A program made the position numbers and the translations under genes. Of a DNA stretch of 29,486 nucleotides, positions 19,862-29,486 are shown in pieces. The notes under the pieces are model-generated. The model searched no databases and was not told the origin of the DNA. It was given only the letters and a program-made list of their open reading frames with translations. The stretch is from positions 1 to 29,486 of the IMG/VR virus record IMGVR_UViG_3300025133_000455. One strand, given 5' to 3'. The stretch's first letter is position 1. Every line of letters starts with the position of its first letter. The DNA is from a virus.

Positions 19862-22308
19862 TGCCTAAACTTCTTAAAACATATAGTAATTTTACTGGAG
19901 GTCTTAATACTGTTGATAACGACAGGACTCTAAATGATAATGAACTTGCCAGTCTTAAAGATGCTGTGATAGACAGAAGAGGATTTATTGTTTCTTCTGG
20001 GAGATTTGCCGACAATACAAGCGATTATAGAGCACCAACTATTGACGCTTCTCAAGCTGGATATGGTTTATTTCAGTATAGATCTGATTACGACCAAGCT
20101 GGAAACAATGAGTCTATAGTAAGAACTTTATTGGCAGATGCTGATGATGGTGGACAAGTAGAGATTAGTGTTTACTCATCTGATACTAATACGTGGAGTG
20201 ATGCACAAATTAGTTTAGGTGCTGTTACGGGCAGTGGAAGTACTGACCAAGGTAGGGTTATATATCATATTGCTGGTGGAGATGTTAGGATTTGCGATAC
20301 AAACATAACTAATACAGGAACAGATGTAAAGAGATATGGGTATGTATCTGCTCAAGGAAGGTGGAAAGATTCTTCTGGTAGCGTTCAGACTCCAGGTAGC
20401 TACGCTGGAGCTCTTGGTTGGATAAGTAGTAAAGTTAATTTAGCAAAACCAGATAAAGGTTTAGTTGGGATAACTATTGGAGGAAATGAAGATACAGATG
20501 CAAGTTCCAGTAATGCGACAACATTAATTTCTGACTCATCGTCTTTCCCTGCCTCGATGGACACTGACCTTGATTCAGGAACTGGTTCTAGCGTAAATGA
20601 TTACTGGGGTGTTAATCGGACTAATGGTTTATTTGCTGCTATTACAGACAGTAGTAGCACGGCCGACACAACACTTACAACAGCGACTATAAGTGGCTCT
20701 GGAACTTGGCTTGGTAATAAAGTTTTTTCAATATATCCTCCAGCTGGAAGAGGACTTAATTTAAATGTAGTTGCTTCTAGTGGCGGATCTTGGGCTGCTG
20801 GAGATTATGAATTTGGAATAACTTTTGTATATGAAGGAAATCAAGAGTCTTTAATTTACCAATTAAAAGGTGATGCTGTTACTGTATCTGCTAATCAAAA
20901 ATTGACTTGCACTATTTTAGCTACGCAATATAAAGATCAAGGCAGTGGAGCAGTTGAATACGATAGAAGAATAACTGGAGGAAGAGTATATACTAGAATA
21001 TCTGGTAGTGATGATGCCTGGGTTTTATTTAGCGATGTGAGTTTTACGCTTGGAGCAAGACCAAGTCTTGAAGGTGGGTATACATATTGGACTGAAGAAT
21101 ACTCAGATGCTCCTTTTTTATATTCTTCTTTTGTTAGCAGTTCTTTAAATTTAGATACTTATGAATCTATAAATGGATTTAGTCCTGATTCCGCTTTTAT
21201 AGCTTTGCAGGGTGGTGAAAAATACAAAACTAGTGTTGTTACTAATAGAAGAGCTTTTATAGGAAATGTATATTATAGGGATTCTGAGAATAAAGTAGCT
21301 AGCAGGGGTGATACCATAAGATATAGCCAAGTAAATAAATTTGATACATTTCCAGAATTTAACTTTATAGATATAGGCGTTAATGATGGAGAAGAGTTTA
21401 TAAAGCTAGAAGCTTATGCTGATAGATTACTTGCTTTCAAAGAAAAAACTTTATACATTATTAATATAGGTGGTGGTTCTGATACACAATGGTTTTTAGA
21501 ATCAGAGCATAAAAATATGGGTGTTGGGTTTCACGCAGCTACTGTAAAAACAGATTTTGGAATAGCTTGGGTTAATAAAAATGGTTTATTTTTTTATGAT
21601 GGTAGTCAAATAAGAAATCTTCAAACTAAAATACACCAAACAGAAGATGCTGGAGAAATAAACTCTTGGAATAATTTTGTAAACAAAACATACATAGATA
21701 CTATGATTGGTTATGAGCCAAAAAGAAAACACTTAATTATTATTAGAAATGCTGGTTCTGCTCAATATGATGGAAATAGTGGTGATGCTTTTATATATTC
21801 TTTTGAGACTAATACTTTTTCATTTGTCGAAAATTTTGCTCCAGATGCAGTGAAAACTAATATGATAACAGATGCTTACAATAATTTATCGGTAGGTACT
21901 GCATTGGATGAAATAGAAACTTACAATGGCACTCCAGCTGCATCACTTAGCGGAGGTGGTTTTGGAATTACTTTAAAAAATGATGATTTTGGATTGCCTG
22001 GTGTTGTAAAAAAAGTTTATGGAATGACAATAGAATATTCAAGTAGCCATACAAGCGGTTCAACTAGTTTTAAATATTATCATACTGACTCTGCAGGAAC
22101 TAAGCAAGGGATAGCTAGTGCATTTACTCCTCCAGCTACAGCTGGTGATTTAGATGTATTTCAACAAGAGTTTAAAAACTCTGGAAACTTAGCCCCAATA
22201 TCGTCAAGTTCATTCCAACCTTATTTTAGCTGTCATAATTTAGATGGTATTCATAAGGTACATAGTGTCACAGTAGAATACAGACCAATAAGGAAAAGAA
22301 TTACATAA
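19861..22308 (+). CDS. Tail nozzle protein, T7 gp12/P22 gp10-like (815 aa)
   Basis: The start NFTGGLNTVDNDRTLNDNELASLKDAVIDRRG (residues 11-42) is typical of large beta-propeller nozzle proteins of podoviruses. The rest is almost all beta: a middle Ser/Thr-rich part (about 200-300) may be an insertion, followed by SLEGGYTYWTEEYSDAP, DTIRYSQVNKFDTFPE and ADRLLAFKEKTLYIINIGG, which resemble propeller blades in nozzle proteins. This protein closes the end of the short tail. The start is coupled to the endolysin stop (TAATG). It is the strongest evidence that the tail is short. Confidence 0.72.
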   Translation: MPKLLKTYSNFTGGLNTVDNDRTLNDNELASLKDAVIDRRGFIVSSGRFADNTSDYRAPTIDASQAGYGLFQYRSDYDQAGNNESIVRTLLADADDGGQVEISVYSSDTNTWSDAQISLGAVTGSGSTDQGRVIYHIAGGDVRICDTNITNTGTDVKRYGYVSAQGRWKDSSGSVQTPGSYAGALGWISSKVNLAKPDKGLVGITIGGNEDTDASSSNATTLISDSSSFPASMDTDLDSGTGSSVNDYWGVNRTNGLFAAITDSSSTADTTLTTATISGSGTWLGNKVFSIYPPAGRGLNLNVVASSGGSWAAGDYEFGITFVYEGNQESLIYQLKGDAVTVSANQKLTCTILATQYKDQGSGAVEYDRRITGGRVYTRISGSDDAWVLFSDVSFTLGARPSLEGGYTYWTEEYSDAPFLYSSFVSSSLNLDTYESINGFSPDSAFIALQGGEKYKTSVVTNRRAFIGNVYYRDSENKVASRGDTIRYSQVNKFDTFPEFNFIDIGVNDGEEFIKLEAYADRLLAFKEKTLYIINIGGGSDTQWFLESEHKNMGVGFHAATVKTDFGIAWVNKNGLFFYDGSQIRNLQTKIHQTEDAGEINSWNNFVNKTYIDTMIGYEPKRKHLIIIRNAGSAQYDGNSGDAFIYSFETNTFSFVENFAPDAVKTNMITDAYNNLSVGTALDEIETYNGTPAASLSGGGFGITLKNDDFGLPGVVKKVYGMTIEYSSSHTSGSTSFKYYHTDSAGTKQGIASAFTPPATAGDLDVFQQEFKNSGNLAPISSSSFQPYFSCHNLDGIHKVHSVTVEYRPIRKRIT

Positions 22309-22499
22309 TGTCTATTGATAGAGAGAAAAGATTTTTATACAACTCAAAAGGTGTAGATACAAAACTACAAGTAGGGTATCCACCTAAGACTTCTGGAAAT
22401 GACGGAGAACAAAGAGTTGTCAAAACACCAGATGGTAAGCTTAGACTTTATAGAAAAGAGCTTGGTGCTTGGTATTATTTAGAATTTACAAGGAGTTAA
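22308..22499 (+). CDS. Small tail-region protein (63 aa)
   Basis: Basic and beta-rich: KRFLYNSKGVDTKLQVGYPP, then GNDGEQRVVKTPDGKLRLYRK and a short WYYLEF end. It overlaps the nozzle stop by one base, and AGGAGT near its end acts as the ribosome site for the next gene. It is probably a small virion or tail-assembly protein. No family is recognised. Confidence 0.62.
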   Translation: MSIDREKRFLYNSKGVDTKLQVGYPPKTSGNDGEQRVVKTPDGKLRLYRKELGAWYYLEFTRS

Positions 22500-22500
22500 T

Positions 22501-23403
22501 ATGTCAAATTTTTTATCACAAGTAGCAGCTGCTAGAGCTGGCGGACAAGCAACTGGTGCAATGGCTGGTCTTCAAATAAGAAGAACAGGTCTTGGTGAGA
22601 TGCAAACTATTGAAGACGAGATAAGAACTATGGAAGAAAAGTTTGCTGCGGAAAAAGAGTCAGCAAGAAAAAGAGACAGTAGGCGTGGCAGAGGAAGGCT
22701 TGCTGGTCTTATACTAGGTGGAGGTTTAGCTGCTTTAACTGGCGGAACTTCTTTAGCAATTGGCTTAGGGGCTGGTTTAGGTAGTTTAGCTGGTCAAGAA
22801 ATAGGCTCTAGGTATTCTATAAGCCCAGGTAGCATATCAAAAAGAAAAAGAACTTTAGGTAGAATAAAAGCTGGTTTAGCTGCCAATGAGGGTTTATTTC
22901 ATCAAGGAAAAAGAAAAGATGTTGAGTTGCAAAGATCTAAGGTTAATCAGTTCTTAAGAGATGCTGATAGACAATTCAACGATAGGATTCTTGAAAGTTC
23001 TCTTAGCGATGCATTCTCAGCTTTTCAACTTTCTGGAGGAAAACTTACTGATATTTTTGGTAAAGAAGGAGCGAAAAATGTAGGTGCCAGTGCTATTAGC
23101 GCCGACTCTATGAAAAAATCGGTATTCGGTAAAAATCCAATTCTTCCTAAAGGAGCAGCTAAATCTAAATTTACTTTAGGTGGTTACGGGGCGACCCCTG
23201 GTAAGTTAGGTAAGTGGTCAGATGCAGCTAAATTATTTAAGGGTACTCCATTAGCACCTTTTATAGATCAAAGTATTAAAACAACTGCAATTCCAAATTA
23301 TTTAAAAGCTTTACCAGATTATTCCTTTGTTAATAAATTTGTTAAGCCAGAAAGTGTTAATAGTTACGATGATATTTTATCAGCTATAGGAGGTATAAGA
23401 TAA
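22501..23403 (+). CDS. Probable ejection protein with Gly-rich hydrophobic region (300 aa)
   Basis: A helical start (1-66) with MQTIEDEIRTMEEKFAAEK leads to a Gly/Leu-rich hydrophobic stretch at about 67-100 (GLILGGGLAALTGGTSLAIG), followed by a basic, polar part rich in Ser and Lys. Such proteins are packed inside the capsid of podoviruses and enter the cell envelope during infection. GGAG just before the ATG is a good ribosome site. Order after the nozzle and before larger proteins fits the T7/P22-like ejection set. Confidence 0.6.
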   Translation: MSNFLSQVAAARAGGQATGAMAGLQIRRTGLGEMQTIEDEIRTMEEKFAAEKESARKRDSRRGRGRLAGLILGGGLAALTGGTSLAIGLGAGLGSLAGQEIGSRYSISPGSISKRKRTLGRIKAGLAANEGLFHQGKRKDVELQRSKVNQFLRDADRQFNDRILESSLSDAFSAFQLSGGKLTDIFGKEGAKNVGASAISADSMKKSVFGKNPILPKGAAKSKFTLGGYGATPGKLGKWSDAAKLFKGTPLAPFIDQSIKTTAIPNYLKALPDYSFVNKFVKPESVNSYDDILSAIGGIR

Positions 23404-24032
23404 TGGATACTACATTGCAAGATTTAATTAAAAGAATGGGAGTAGATCCTGGGTTTTTCCAGGAAGGTGGATCAAAATTATTTGGTCAAACAATTGGTTT
23501 GGCTGGAAAAGGACTTGAAGGTTTTCAGAAGTTTGCTGATATATCAAAGTTTGACCCAGCAGCAATAGAAGAAATGCTAAAGTCTATTGGGCAATACGGT
23601 CAAAAACAAACTGGATACGTTCAAGAAAAATTTAAGTCTGGTCAGGGAACTTTAAGAGATATGCTTACTGATAGTATGCGTCAATTAAGAGAGGGATCTT
23701 CTGTTAGAGGTGGGCAATTTGGTGCTATGCAAAAAGCAATTGGTCAATCAAGACAGAAAGCTGGTACAGCTTTTGGTCAATTAGGTCAACAATTTCAGCA
23801 AGGAATGGACACTGTTGGTCAGCAAGTAGATGCAAGAACAGCACAAGTTCAAGGGTTACTTGGAGATTATATATCTAGACTAACTGGCCTTGGAAGTCAA
23901 TACTTATCTTTTGATCCTGGAACTGGCTCCCAAACTGGATACGAAGGATATACTCCTTCTACAACAGGAGACCCAGGTGGTATTGATACAACTGCTCCTA
24001 TTGCTGGAGATCCTAATCAAGCTTACGTATAA
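23403..24032 (+). CDS. Probable small ejection protein, Gln/Gly-rich (209 aa)
   Basis: A helical polar N-terminus is followed by a Gln/Gly-rich middle (about 60-160: IGQYGQKQTGYVQEKFKSG, then AIGQSRQKAGTAFGQLGQQ) in short repeated QxxG-like units, and a Pro/Thr/Gly tail. No enzyme motif is seen. It shares a base with the previous gene. Position and composition suggest an internal virion protein. Confidence 0.58.
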   Translation: MDTTLQDLIKRMGVDPGFFQEGGSKLFGQTIGLAGKGLEGFQKFADISKFDPAAIEEMLKSIGQYGQKQTGYVQEKFKSGQGTLRDMLTDSMRQLREGSSVRGGQFGAMQKAIGQSRQKAGTAFGQLGQQFQQGMDTVGQQVDARTAQVQGLLGDYISRLTGLGSQYLSFDPGTGSQTGYEGYTPSTTGDPGGIDTTAPIAGDPNQAYV

Positions 24033-24043
24033 AGGAAGATATT

Positions 24044-25789
24044 ATGGCAAACGGATTTAATTACGAATCACCATTGAATAGGTTACTTAGCGTTACCTTA
24101 CCTCAATTTATTTCTCAACAAACAGCTATGGCTAGAGATGAGAGAAATAGAATACGCCAAGAGGAAAGAGCTGACAAAAGATACCTTCAAGAATTTAATA
24201 GAAATGAAACTCGATATCAAGATGGATTAAGAAGACAAACTGAATTAGACAATAGAGACTTTGATTCTAATCTTATCAATCAAGGCTCTAGCATAACTAA
24301 TTTACAAAGTCAAAAAGATTACTATACTACACTTTTAAAGTCTGGCAATCTTAAATCTACCGCTGGGTATGACCTTAGTGAGGCTAGAGTTACAGCTCTT
24401 GGTTCTGGAATAGACCATGCAAATAAAAATGTAAAGATGCTTGGAGATATGGGGATAGAAGAATATTATGTTAATAGAGCTAAAGATTTCTATATGCAAG
24501 GTAATGACGTAGCTGCTTTCAATGTAATAGATACGCAATTAAAATATAAATTTAAAAACCCACAAATTTTAAAGCAAGCTCAATTATATATGAGTGATAT
24601 AGAATCTTATAATACTCAATTAGGAAAATTGATTGGATTAAACACTCCAGAAGTAAAAGCTGAAAGACAAAGAATTGAAGGTTTAAAAAATAAGACAACA
24701 AATCAATTTAGAAAGTTGTATGAACTTGCTATTCCGTTTGACCCTGAAGGAATTAGAACTGATTTTGCTATATCAATTCAAAAAGCAATTATAGATTCTG
24801 GTGCTGAAGTTGATGACAATGATTTTTCAAAGTATTTTGGCAATGATGGTAAATATTCTAATCAAGTTGACGCATTTGAGAATAAGTTTGTATATGGATC
24901 AAAAGCTGAATCTTTTTCCCAAGAAGAAGTACAAAAAGAAATAAGTAAAATTGTTTCACAAATAAAATCTGGAGAAAGCAAAGAACTTCCCACAGAAGAT
25001 ACTAAGTTTGAAGATTTAGTTCCAGGAGTGGGGACAATTGGAGGATTATATGTTGGATGGCAACTATCAAAAAAGCCAAGGGAGTATTTATCAAATAAAA
25101 TAGGTCAAGCCGCTAAGTATACAAAATGGGTAACTAAGCTTCCAAATGAAGATGTTGGTAAATTTTTAGAATTAGTATCAAAGAAAAGCCCTGGTCAAGT
25201 TGGAACTATGATGCCAAAAATTGAAAAATTAATATCTCGAATAGATGAAATTACCCTTGAGGGAGGAAGAGGATATAAGAAAAAAGTAGCAGAAAAAAAG
25301 AAAGAACTTGATAGTCAGATTAAAAAAGTTAAAAAGGTGCTTAAAAGCAAAGGTATTTCTTCTAAAATTAAAGATGCAGATCTTGAAAAATTAATAAGAA
25401 ATCCAAGCAAATGGTTTTTACCTAAAGTTAAAGCACAAATGATTTCAGCGAAGGGAGCTTCTGCAAAAATGGCTAGAGGCTGGGGTGCTTTTAGAATAGC
25501 ACAAGAAGCTGGAAAAGCATTAGGAGACCCAACCGAAGGTGTAGCTACTGGTATTACAGCTGGTGCTGCTGCTAAAGGTATTAAAACAATAGCTGATAAA
25601 AAAGGTAAAAAATGGGTTTACAATAAAGCTCTTAAGGTTTTCGGAAAGTCAGCAGCTAAAAGAATTGCTACTAGTGCTGCAGCTGGTTCATTATTTCCAG
25701 GGGTTGGTACAGCAGCGGGAACAATAGCTGGTACAGCGATAACAATCTACGATATATATAATGCTTTAACAGAAGACGAAGAAGAGTAA
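24044..25789 (+). CDS. Probable ejection protein (581 aa)
   Basis: A charged helical start (about 20-70: RDERNRIRQEERADKRYLQ) is followed by a mixed helical region, a hydrophobic segment at 322-338 (VPGVGTIGGLYVGWQLS), a lysine-rich coil (about 405-435) and a Gly/Ala-rich hydrophobic end at 550-572 (LFPGVGTAAGTIAGTAITIY). Two hydrophobic patches in a helical, basic protein are usual for proteins that insert into the host envelope during DNA delivery. AAGGAAG precedes the ATG. No lytic transglycosylase motif is visible. Confidence 0.6.
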   Translation: MANGFNYESPLNRLLSVTLPQFISQQTAMARDERNRIRQEERADKRYLQEFNRNETRYQDGLRRQTELDNRDFDSNLINQGSSITNLQSQKDYYTTLLKSGNLKSTAGYDLSEARVTALGSGIDHANKNVKMLGDMGIEEYYVNRAKDFYMQGNDVAAFNVIDTQLKYKFKNPQILKQAQLYMSDIESYNTQLGKLIGLNTPEVKAERQRIEGLKNKTTNQFRKLYELAIPFDPEGIRTDFAISIQKAIIDSGAEVDDNDFSKYFGNDGKYSNQVDAFENKFVYGSKAESFSQEEVQKEISKIVSQIKSGESKELPTEDTKFEDLVPGVGTIGGLYVGWQLSKKPREYLSNKIGQAAKYTKWVTKLPNEDVGKFLELVSKKSPGQVGTMMPKIEKLISRIDEITLEGGRGYKKKVAEKKKELDSQIKKVKKVLKSKGISSKIKDADLEKLIRNPSKWFLPKVKAQMISAKGASAKMARGWGAFRIAQEAGKALGDPTEGVATGITAGAAAKGIKTIADKKGKKWVYNKALKVFGKSAAKRIATSAAAGSLFPGVGTAAGTIAGTAITIYDIYNALTEDEEE

Positions 25790-25792
25790 TAT

Positions 25793-28700
25793 ATGCCTCA
25801 AGAAAAAGATTATAGTTTATATACAAGCCTTATTGATGACGATGATGAGATTGCGTCAATAAGAACGTTTGGTAGTGGGCAAGAACTACAAAGTGAAATA
25901 AGTAAAGGAAGAGATTTTTATAATCAATTAGCTTATCAGCCACAAAAAGCTGACTCATCAAGGCTTCTTAACTACATTCCAGACTTTATTAAAAAAGGAT
26001 ACAATGAATCAGTAACTGGTATGGCTCAACAGCTTGCTACTGGTGAAGCTCCATTTGATTTAGAAGATTACAATCCAGGGGTTCTTGCGGATATAGGTGC
26101 TGCTGTAACCAGTTTTTTTATGCCTGCAGATCTTCTTACTTTTGCTGCTGGCGGTGGTATAGGTGGACAAGCTGCTAAGAAAGCTGGTAAGCTAGCACTT
26201 AAACAAATGATGAGAGCTGGAGTTAAAAAAGAATTTGCTGAAGATGTATTGCAAAAAGGAGCTGCTACATTAGCTGGTAAAGCTGGTATATCTGCTGGTA
26301 CAGGTGCCGTTGCTCTTGGAGTTTATAGTGGCATAGCTGATGCAATGGCTCAAGAAATAGATACTAATGAAATAGATTTTGAAGAAGTTCTTAAGACAGC
26401 TGGAAAGAGTGCTATTGTAGGTGCTGTTACTGGAGGTATAGGTGGTAGAGCAGCATTTAAAGGTTCAAGTGAATCGGTAAGAGTAGCACAAGAAATAGCA
26501 GGATTTGGAATAACTGAACCATTAGTAGATTTAAGAGCTCCAACACCTCAAGATTTTCTTCACGCTGGTGGAATGGTTCTTGGTATACGTGGTGCTAATA
26601 TGGCACTTAAAGTACCAGGAAGAATCAAAAGAGGAGAGGGTATCTTCCAACCAGAACTAAAAATAAAAGACAAACCATCACCAGAGTTTGTTAAAGAGCA
26701 GGCAGAGCTTAGAGCAAAAAGAGAACAAAAAGAATTTATAGAAAGTGAGACTTGGACTTCTGAAAAATCTTTTAAAGATATAAAACCTGGAGAACAAGTT
26801 AAAATAGTTAAAGATAGGACTATTGAAAAAGGTGGAAAGACTTTAAGTGTATTCCAGTTAGAGAATCTTAAGACTGGTAAAAGTGGAATGGAAATTCAGA
26901 AGGGTGAATTTTTTAAACAGTTTGGTAGATCTCAAGACCCAATGTCTCCAGAAGCTTTACAAAAAAGAAGAGTTGGACAGGTAGCTGGTCTTCAAAGAAA
27001 GCTTACCACAGAAGAATTTGGACTTGATAATAAATTTTTATCAGAAAGAAAGAAACAAATTACTGGTAAGAAGAATATAAGCAGTAAGGATATGAGTGCT
27101 AGAGAATTATTTAAATATAGAAAGTCTCTACAATACGAAAAAGATTTAATACAATTAAAAAAAGAACTTCCAAACCAACTAATAGAGATTGAGCCTGGCA
27201 AGACTTTAGTTGAAAGAATTTTTCCAGCAAAGTTTGTTCAGCCAATGTTATCAGCTGAAGCAAGGCTTAAACTAGGTGAGAGTCAAACCCTTGGTCTTGA
27301 GATGATTCCAAGGGCTGATGCTAGAAGAGCAGAGATAGTCGGAACTTTTGTAGAAGAAGCTGTGTTTGCAAGTGGTCTTAGAAAATTTAAAAAACCTCAA
27401 GAAGTAGCCGATGCATTAGAAGGAAAAAAGAATGTAAGCAAAGAGGCTAAAGATATAGCTAAGAAAGTTAAGGTTGTTTTTGATAAAGCTTATAAGCTTG
27501 CTGAGAAAACAGGCATAGAAGTATCTGGATATATAGAACAATATTTTCCAAGAATGATGAGGAAGGATATACAAAAAATTATCTTTGATGACCTTATGCC
27601 ATTCATTGCAAAGAACGAAGCTTTTCTTCAGAATAAAATAACAAATAGAAAAGACTTGAATATGCTCAACAAGATAGTTGAAAGATCGGTTCAAGCTGGC
27701 GAGTTTAATAAAGTAACAACAAGAGCTTTAAATAAATTAGTTAAAGAAGGTAAGCTTAGTTATAAAGAGGCGATGGAAAATTTAAGAAGTGAAGTATTTA
27801 GTGAAATGTATTCTCCATTTGGTAACTTGGAAAAGAAAAGAAAGTTAAAACTTCCATCTGATTTCTATGAAAGAAATGCTAAGGAAGTTATAACAAGATA
27901 TCTTGATAAGTTTGGCAAAAGAATTTCTTCAGCTGAAGTGTTTGGAAAAAAAGGAGAAAAAGCAAAGTCTCTTCTTGAAGCGCTAAGATTAAAAGACCCT
28001 ACAGAATATAAAGTTATGAAAGAGTTGTATGGAAATTTCACAGGTCTTTCAAGTGTTGACCCTGCTAAAGCTATGTCACCTGCTGCTCGTAAACTTGCAG
28101 ATGCCGTTATGTCTTTTGAGTATGGTACTAAGATAGGACTTGGATTTGCTACTATTCCAAACGTAACACAGACTTTAATATCTACAGCTGTAGAGGCTGG
28201 CTATTGGAGAACTGTTAAGGGTGCTGTAAGATTATTAAGACCAGAGGTTAGAAAAAGAATTAGACAGTCTGGTGCTACACATCATAATGTTATGGATATA
28301 TTACTTGGTACTGATATGGGAGTTACCAACCCAAGAAGTATAAAGGAAGGTCTTAAGAAAATTGTAACTGAAAAAGGTATTAATAATAGGCTTGCAAATA
28401 CAGCTAACCTATTAACTACAGTGTCTGGTTTTAAAGGTATTAACTATATAAACCAATTACTTGCAGCTTCAACAGCAGAAGTATATGTTAAAGACTTAAG
28501 TAAAATATCTATGTCAAAGCCATCTAAGAGAACTGGGAAATATAAAGACGATACTCTTAGATATAGGTGGGCTACAAAAAATTTAAGTAGGCTTGGTATA
28601 ACAGATCCTTCTAAAAAGTTAACTAATGTAAATATAGAGAACGCTATGTATAGGTTTGCTAAAGAGAGTCAACTTCAAAAAGATATTCTTAAAGACCCTC

Positions 28701-29425
28701 TTGCATTTAATAATCCTAAATTAAGACCTTTATTTATATTTAAAAGATTTGGATACAGGCAAGCTAAGTATGCTAAAGATACACTTAGAAGAGAGATTCA
28801 ACAGGGCAATGTTCTTGTTCCATTAAGGATGGCGGCTGGTGGACTTATGGGTCTTGGATTTGTTAATGGAGCTAAAGACTTCTTGGTTAAATTCTTTAGT
28901 GGAGAAGATGTAGTAAGAGAAGATAGCGAAGGATTTTTTGATAGACTTATAGAGGCTTGGGGTGCTGTTGGTTCACTAGGTTTCTTTTCTGACTTACTAG
29001 ATTCAGAAGATGTATTGTCATCTCTTAAGTTTACATTGACACCAGTAGTACTTTCTGATCTTGACAAAGCATATGCTGGTATAGAGTCTTTACAAAATAA
29101 TATAGAAAAATATGGTGCTGAAAATTGGGAGACTTATCAAAGAAGTATTAAAGGATTTGCTGGTCTCTTTGGAACTAGCGTTAAGAAATATGCTGAAAGA
29201 TTTGAGACCCCAGGTCAAAAAGCAAAAGGTATATCCACAGAAAAAGGAAGATTTAGAAGTAAAATATTTGAGCACTATAAAGAAGGTAAGTATAAAAGCG
29301 CTGAAAAACTTTATATACAATGGAATGAAAAAAGAAAAAGTAATCCATTTACATTTGAGGATATCGGTTTCCCAGCTTATATAACCTGGTATGCAAGAAA
29401 AGAAAAAGAAAGATTAAATCCGTAA
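25793..29425 (+). CDS. Very large internal virion protein (1210 aa)
   Basis: The largest gene of the window follows two other probable ejection proteins, the usual place of the large internal virion protein of podoviruses (like T7 gp16 in position, not in clear sequence). Hydrophobic Gly/Ala-rich regions occupy about 95-120, 155-185 and 200-222; there is another near 1010-1035 (PLRMAAGGLMGLGFVNG). The centre is mostly helical and charged, with an ISGYIEQYFPRMMRKD-like YFPRMM element at about 583-588 that recalls large phage polyvalent proteins. I found no transglycosylase catalytic motif. The next gene starts in its stop codon. Confidence 0.62.
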   Translation: MPQEKDYSLYTSLIDDDDEIASIRTFGSGQELQSEISKGRDFYNQLAYQPQKADSSRLLNYIPDFIKKGYNESVTGMAQQLATGEAPFDLEDYNPGVLADIGAAVTSFFMPADLLTFAAGGGIGGQAAKKAGKLALKQMMRAGVKKEFAEDVLQKGAATLAGKAGISAGTGAVALGVYSGIADAMAQEIDTNEIDFEEVLKTAGKSAIVGAVTGGIGGRAAFKGSSESVRVAQEIAGFGITEPLVDLRAPTPQDFLHAGGMVLGIRGANMALKVPGRIKRGEGIFQPELKIKDKPSPEFVKEQAELRAKREQKEFIESETWTSEKSFKDIKPGEQVKIVKDRTIEKGGKTLSVFQLENLKTGKSGMEIQKGEFFKQFGRSQDPMSPEALQKRRVGQVAGLQRKLTTEEFGLDNKFLSERKKQITGKKNISSKDMSARELFKYRKSLQYEKDLIQLKKELPNQLIEIEPGKTLVERIFPAKFVQPMLSAEARLKLGESQTLGLEMIPRADARRAEIVGTFVEEAVFASGLRKFKKPQEVADALEGKKNVSKEAKDIAKKVKVVFDKAYKLAEKTGIEVSGYIEQYFPRMMRKDIQKIIFDDLMPFIAKNEAFLQNKITNRKDLNMLNKIVERSVQAGEFNKVTTRALNKLVKEGKLSYKEAMENLRSEVFSEMYSPFGNLEKKRKLKLPSDFYERNAKEVITRYLDKFGKRISSAEVFGKKGEKAKSLLEALRLKDPTEYKVMKELYGNFTGLSSVDPAKAMSPAARKLADAVMSFEYGTKIGLGFATIPNVTQTLISTAVEAGYWRTVKGAVRLLRPEVRKRIRQSGATHHNVMDILLGTDMGVTNPRSIKEGLKKIVTEKGINNRLANTANLLTTVSGFKGINYINQLLAASTAEVYVKDLSKISMSKPSKRTGKYKDDTLRYRWATKNLSRLGITDPSKKLTNVNIENAMYRFAKESQLQKDILKDPLAFNNPKLRPLFIFKRFGYRQAKYAKDTLRREIQQGNVLVPLRMAAGGLMGLGFVNGAKDFLVKFFSGEDVVREDSEGFFDRLIEAWGAVGSLGFFSDLLDSEDVLSSLKFTLTPVVLSDLDKAYAGIESLQNNIEKYGAENWETYQRSIKGFAGLFGTSVKKYAERFETPGQKAKGISTEKGRFRSKIFEHYKEGKYKSAEKLYIQWNEKRKSNPFTFEDIGFPAYITWYARKEKERLNP

Positions 29426-29486
29426 TGCCTCCACAAAATCAAACAATAGAAGACGTATATAAAAAGATGGAGCTTGATATGCTCTA
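29425..29486 (+). CDS. Truncated gene at the window end
   Basis: ATG 29425 shares its first base with the TAA of the large internal protein gene, as in other coupled pairs here. The visible 20 codons read MPPQNQTIEDVYKKMELDML and stay open to the end of the window. A short polar helix is visible. It may be another tail or ejection protein; nothing more can be said from this part. Confidence 0.55.
   Translation, partial: MPPQNQTIEDVYKKMELDML

Noticed and set aside
1-29486. tRNA genes, CRISPR arrays, insertion sequences, integrase or attachment sites
   Set aside because: No cloverleaf-like sequence, spaced direct repeats, transposase or integrase protein or terminal inverted repeats were seen on either strand. 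Weak tRNA-like folds cannot be excluded by eye.

Overview
The window is part of a tailed double-stranded DNA phage (Caudoviricetes), most likely a short-tailed podovirus-like phage or a closely related prophage. It carries a terminase, a P22-type portal, a scaffold, a major capsid protein of the SU10/HK97-fold type, neck proteins, a tail nozzle, ejection proteins and an M15 endolysin. The DNA is AT-rich, and almost all genes lie on the + strand, tightly packed with many TAATG or ATGA overlaps. Strong Shine-Dalgarno sites (AGGAGG-like) and TTGACA/TATATT promoters point to a bacterial host with ordinary sigma70-type signals. The small lysis-type proteins fit a Gram-negative host. The overall style resembles uncultured marine podoviruses, which is an inference from gene content rather than an identification.

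Layout. (1) 1-505: left edge, one small minus-strand gene (165-311), a perfect 20-base inverted repeat and an AT-rich tract between divergent genes. (2) 506-2535: small genes, a HExxH metallopeptidase-like protein, a DUF1599/Nmad1-type protein and a DnaQ-fold exonuclease with a zinc ribbon. (3) 2539-5659: packaging module, with the small and large terminase separated by three cargo genes including a gamma-glutamylcyclotransferase-like protein. (4) 5677-14613: head and neck module (portal, scaffold, capsid, decoration-like protein, zinc ribbon, tiny basic protein, hendecad-coil protein, neck proteins, fibre-like protein). (5) 14638-16254: fibre with GIGTxxP repeats. (6) 16267-19861: about a dozen small, mostly membrane-anchored proteins ending in the endolysin. 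(7) 19861-29486: tail nozzle and a series of probable ejection proteins, with the last gene cut by the window end.

The main unexpected points concern gene starts and the lysis region. Three promoter-like elements share TTG(ACA)-17-TATATT. Two of them put the predicted transcript start on the A of an ATG, so those genes may be leaderless. The third drives a portal gene that has no ATG, GTG or TTG for its first 115 codons and seems to start at ATT. The small terminase gene also has a strong internal ribosome site that could give a second, shorter product. The lysis region is unusually long and includes an exported thioredoxin-fold protein without the CxxC pair. Nine small genes of 34-58 residues, several of them overlapping their neighbours, are also described.
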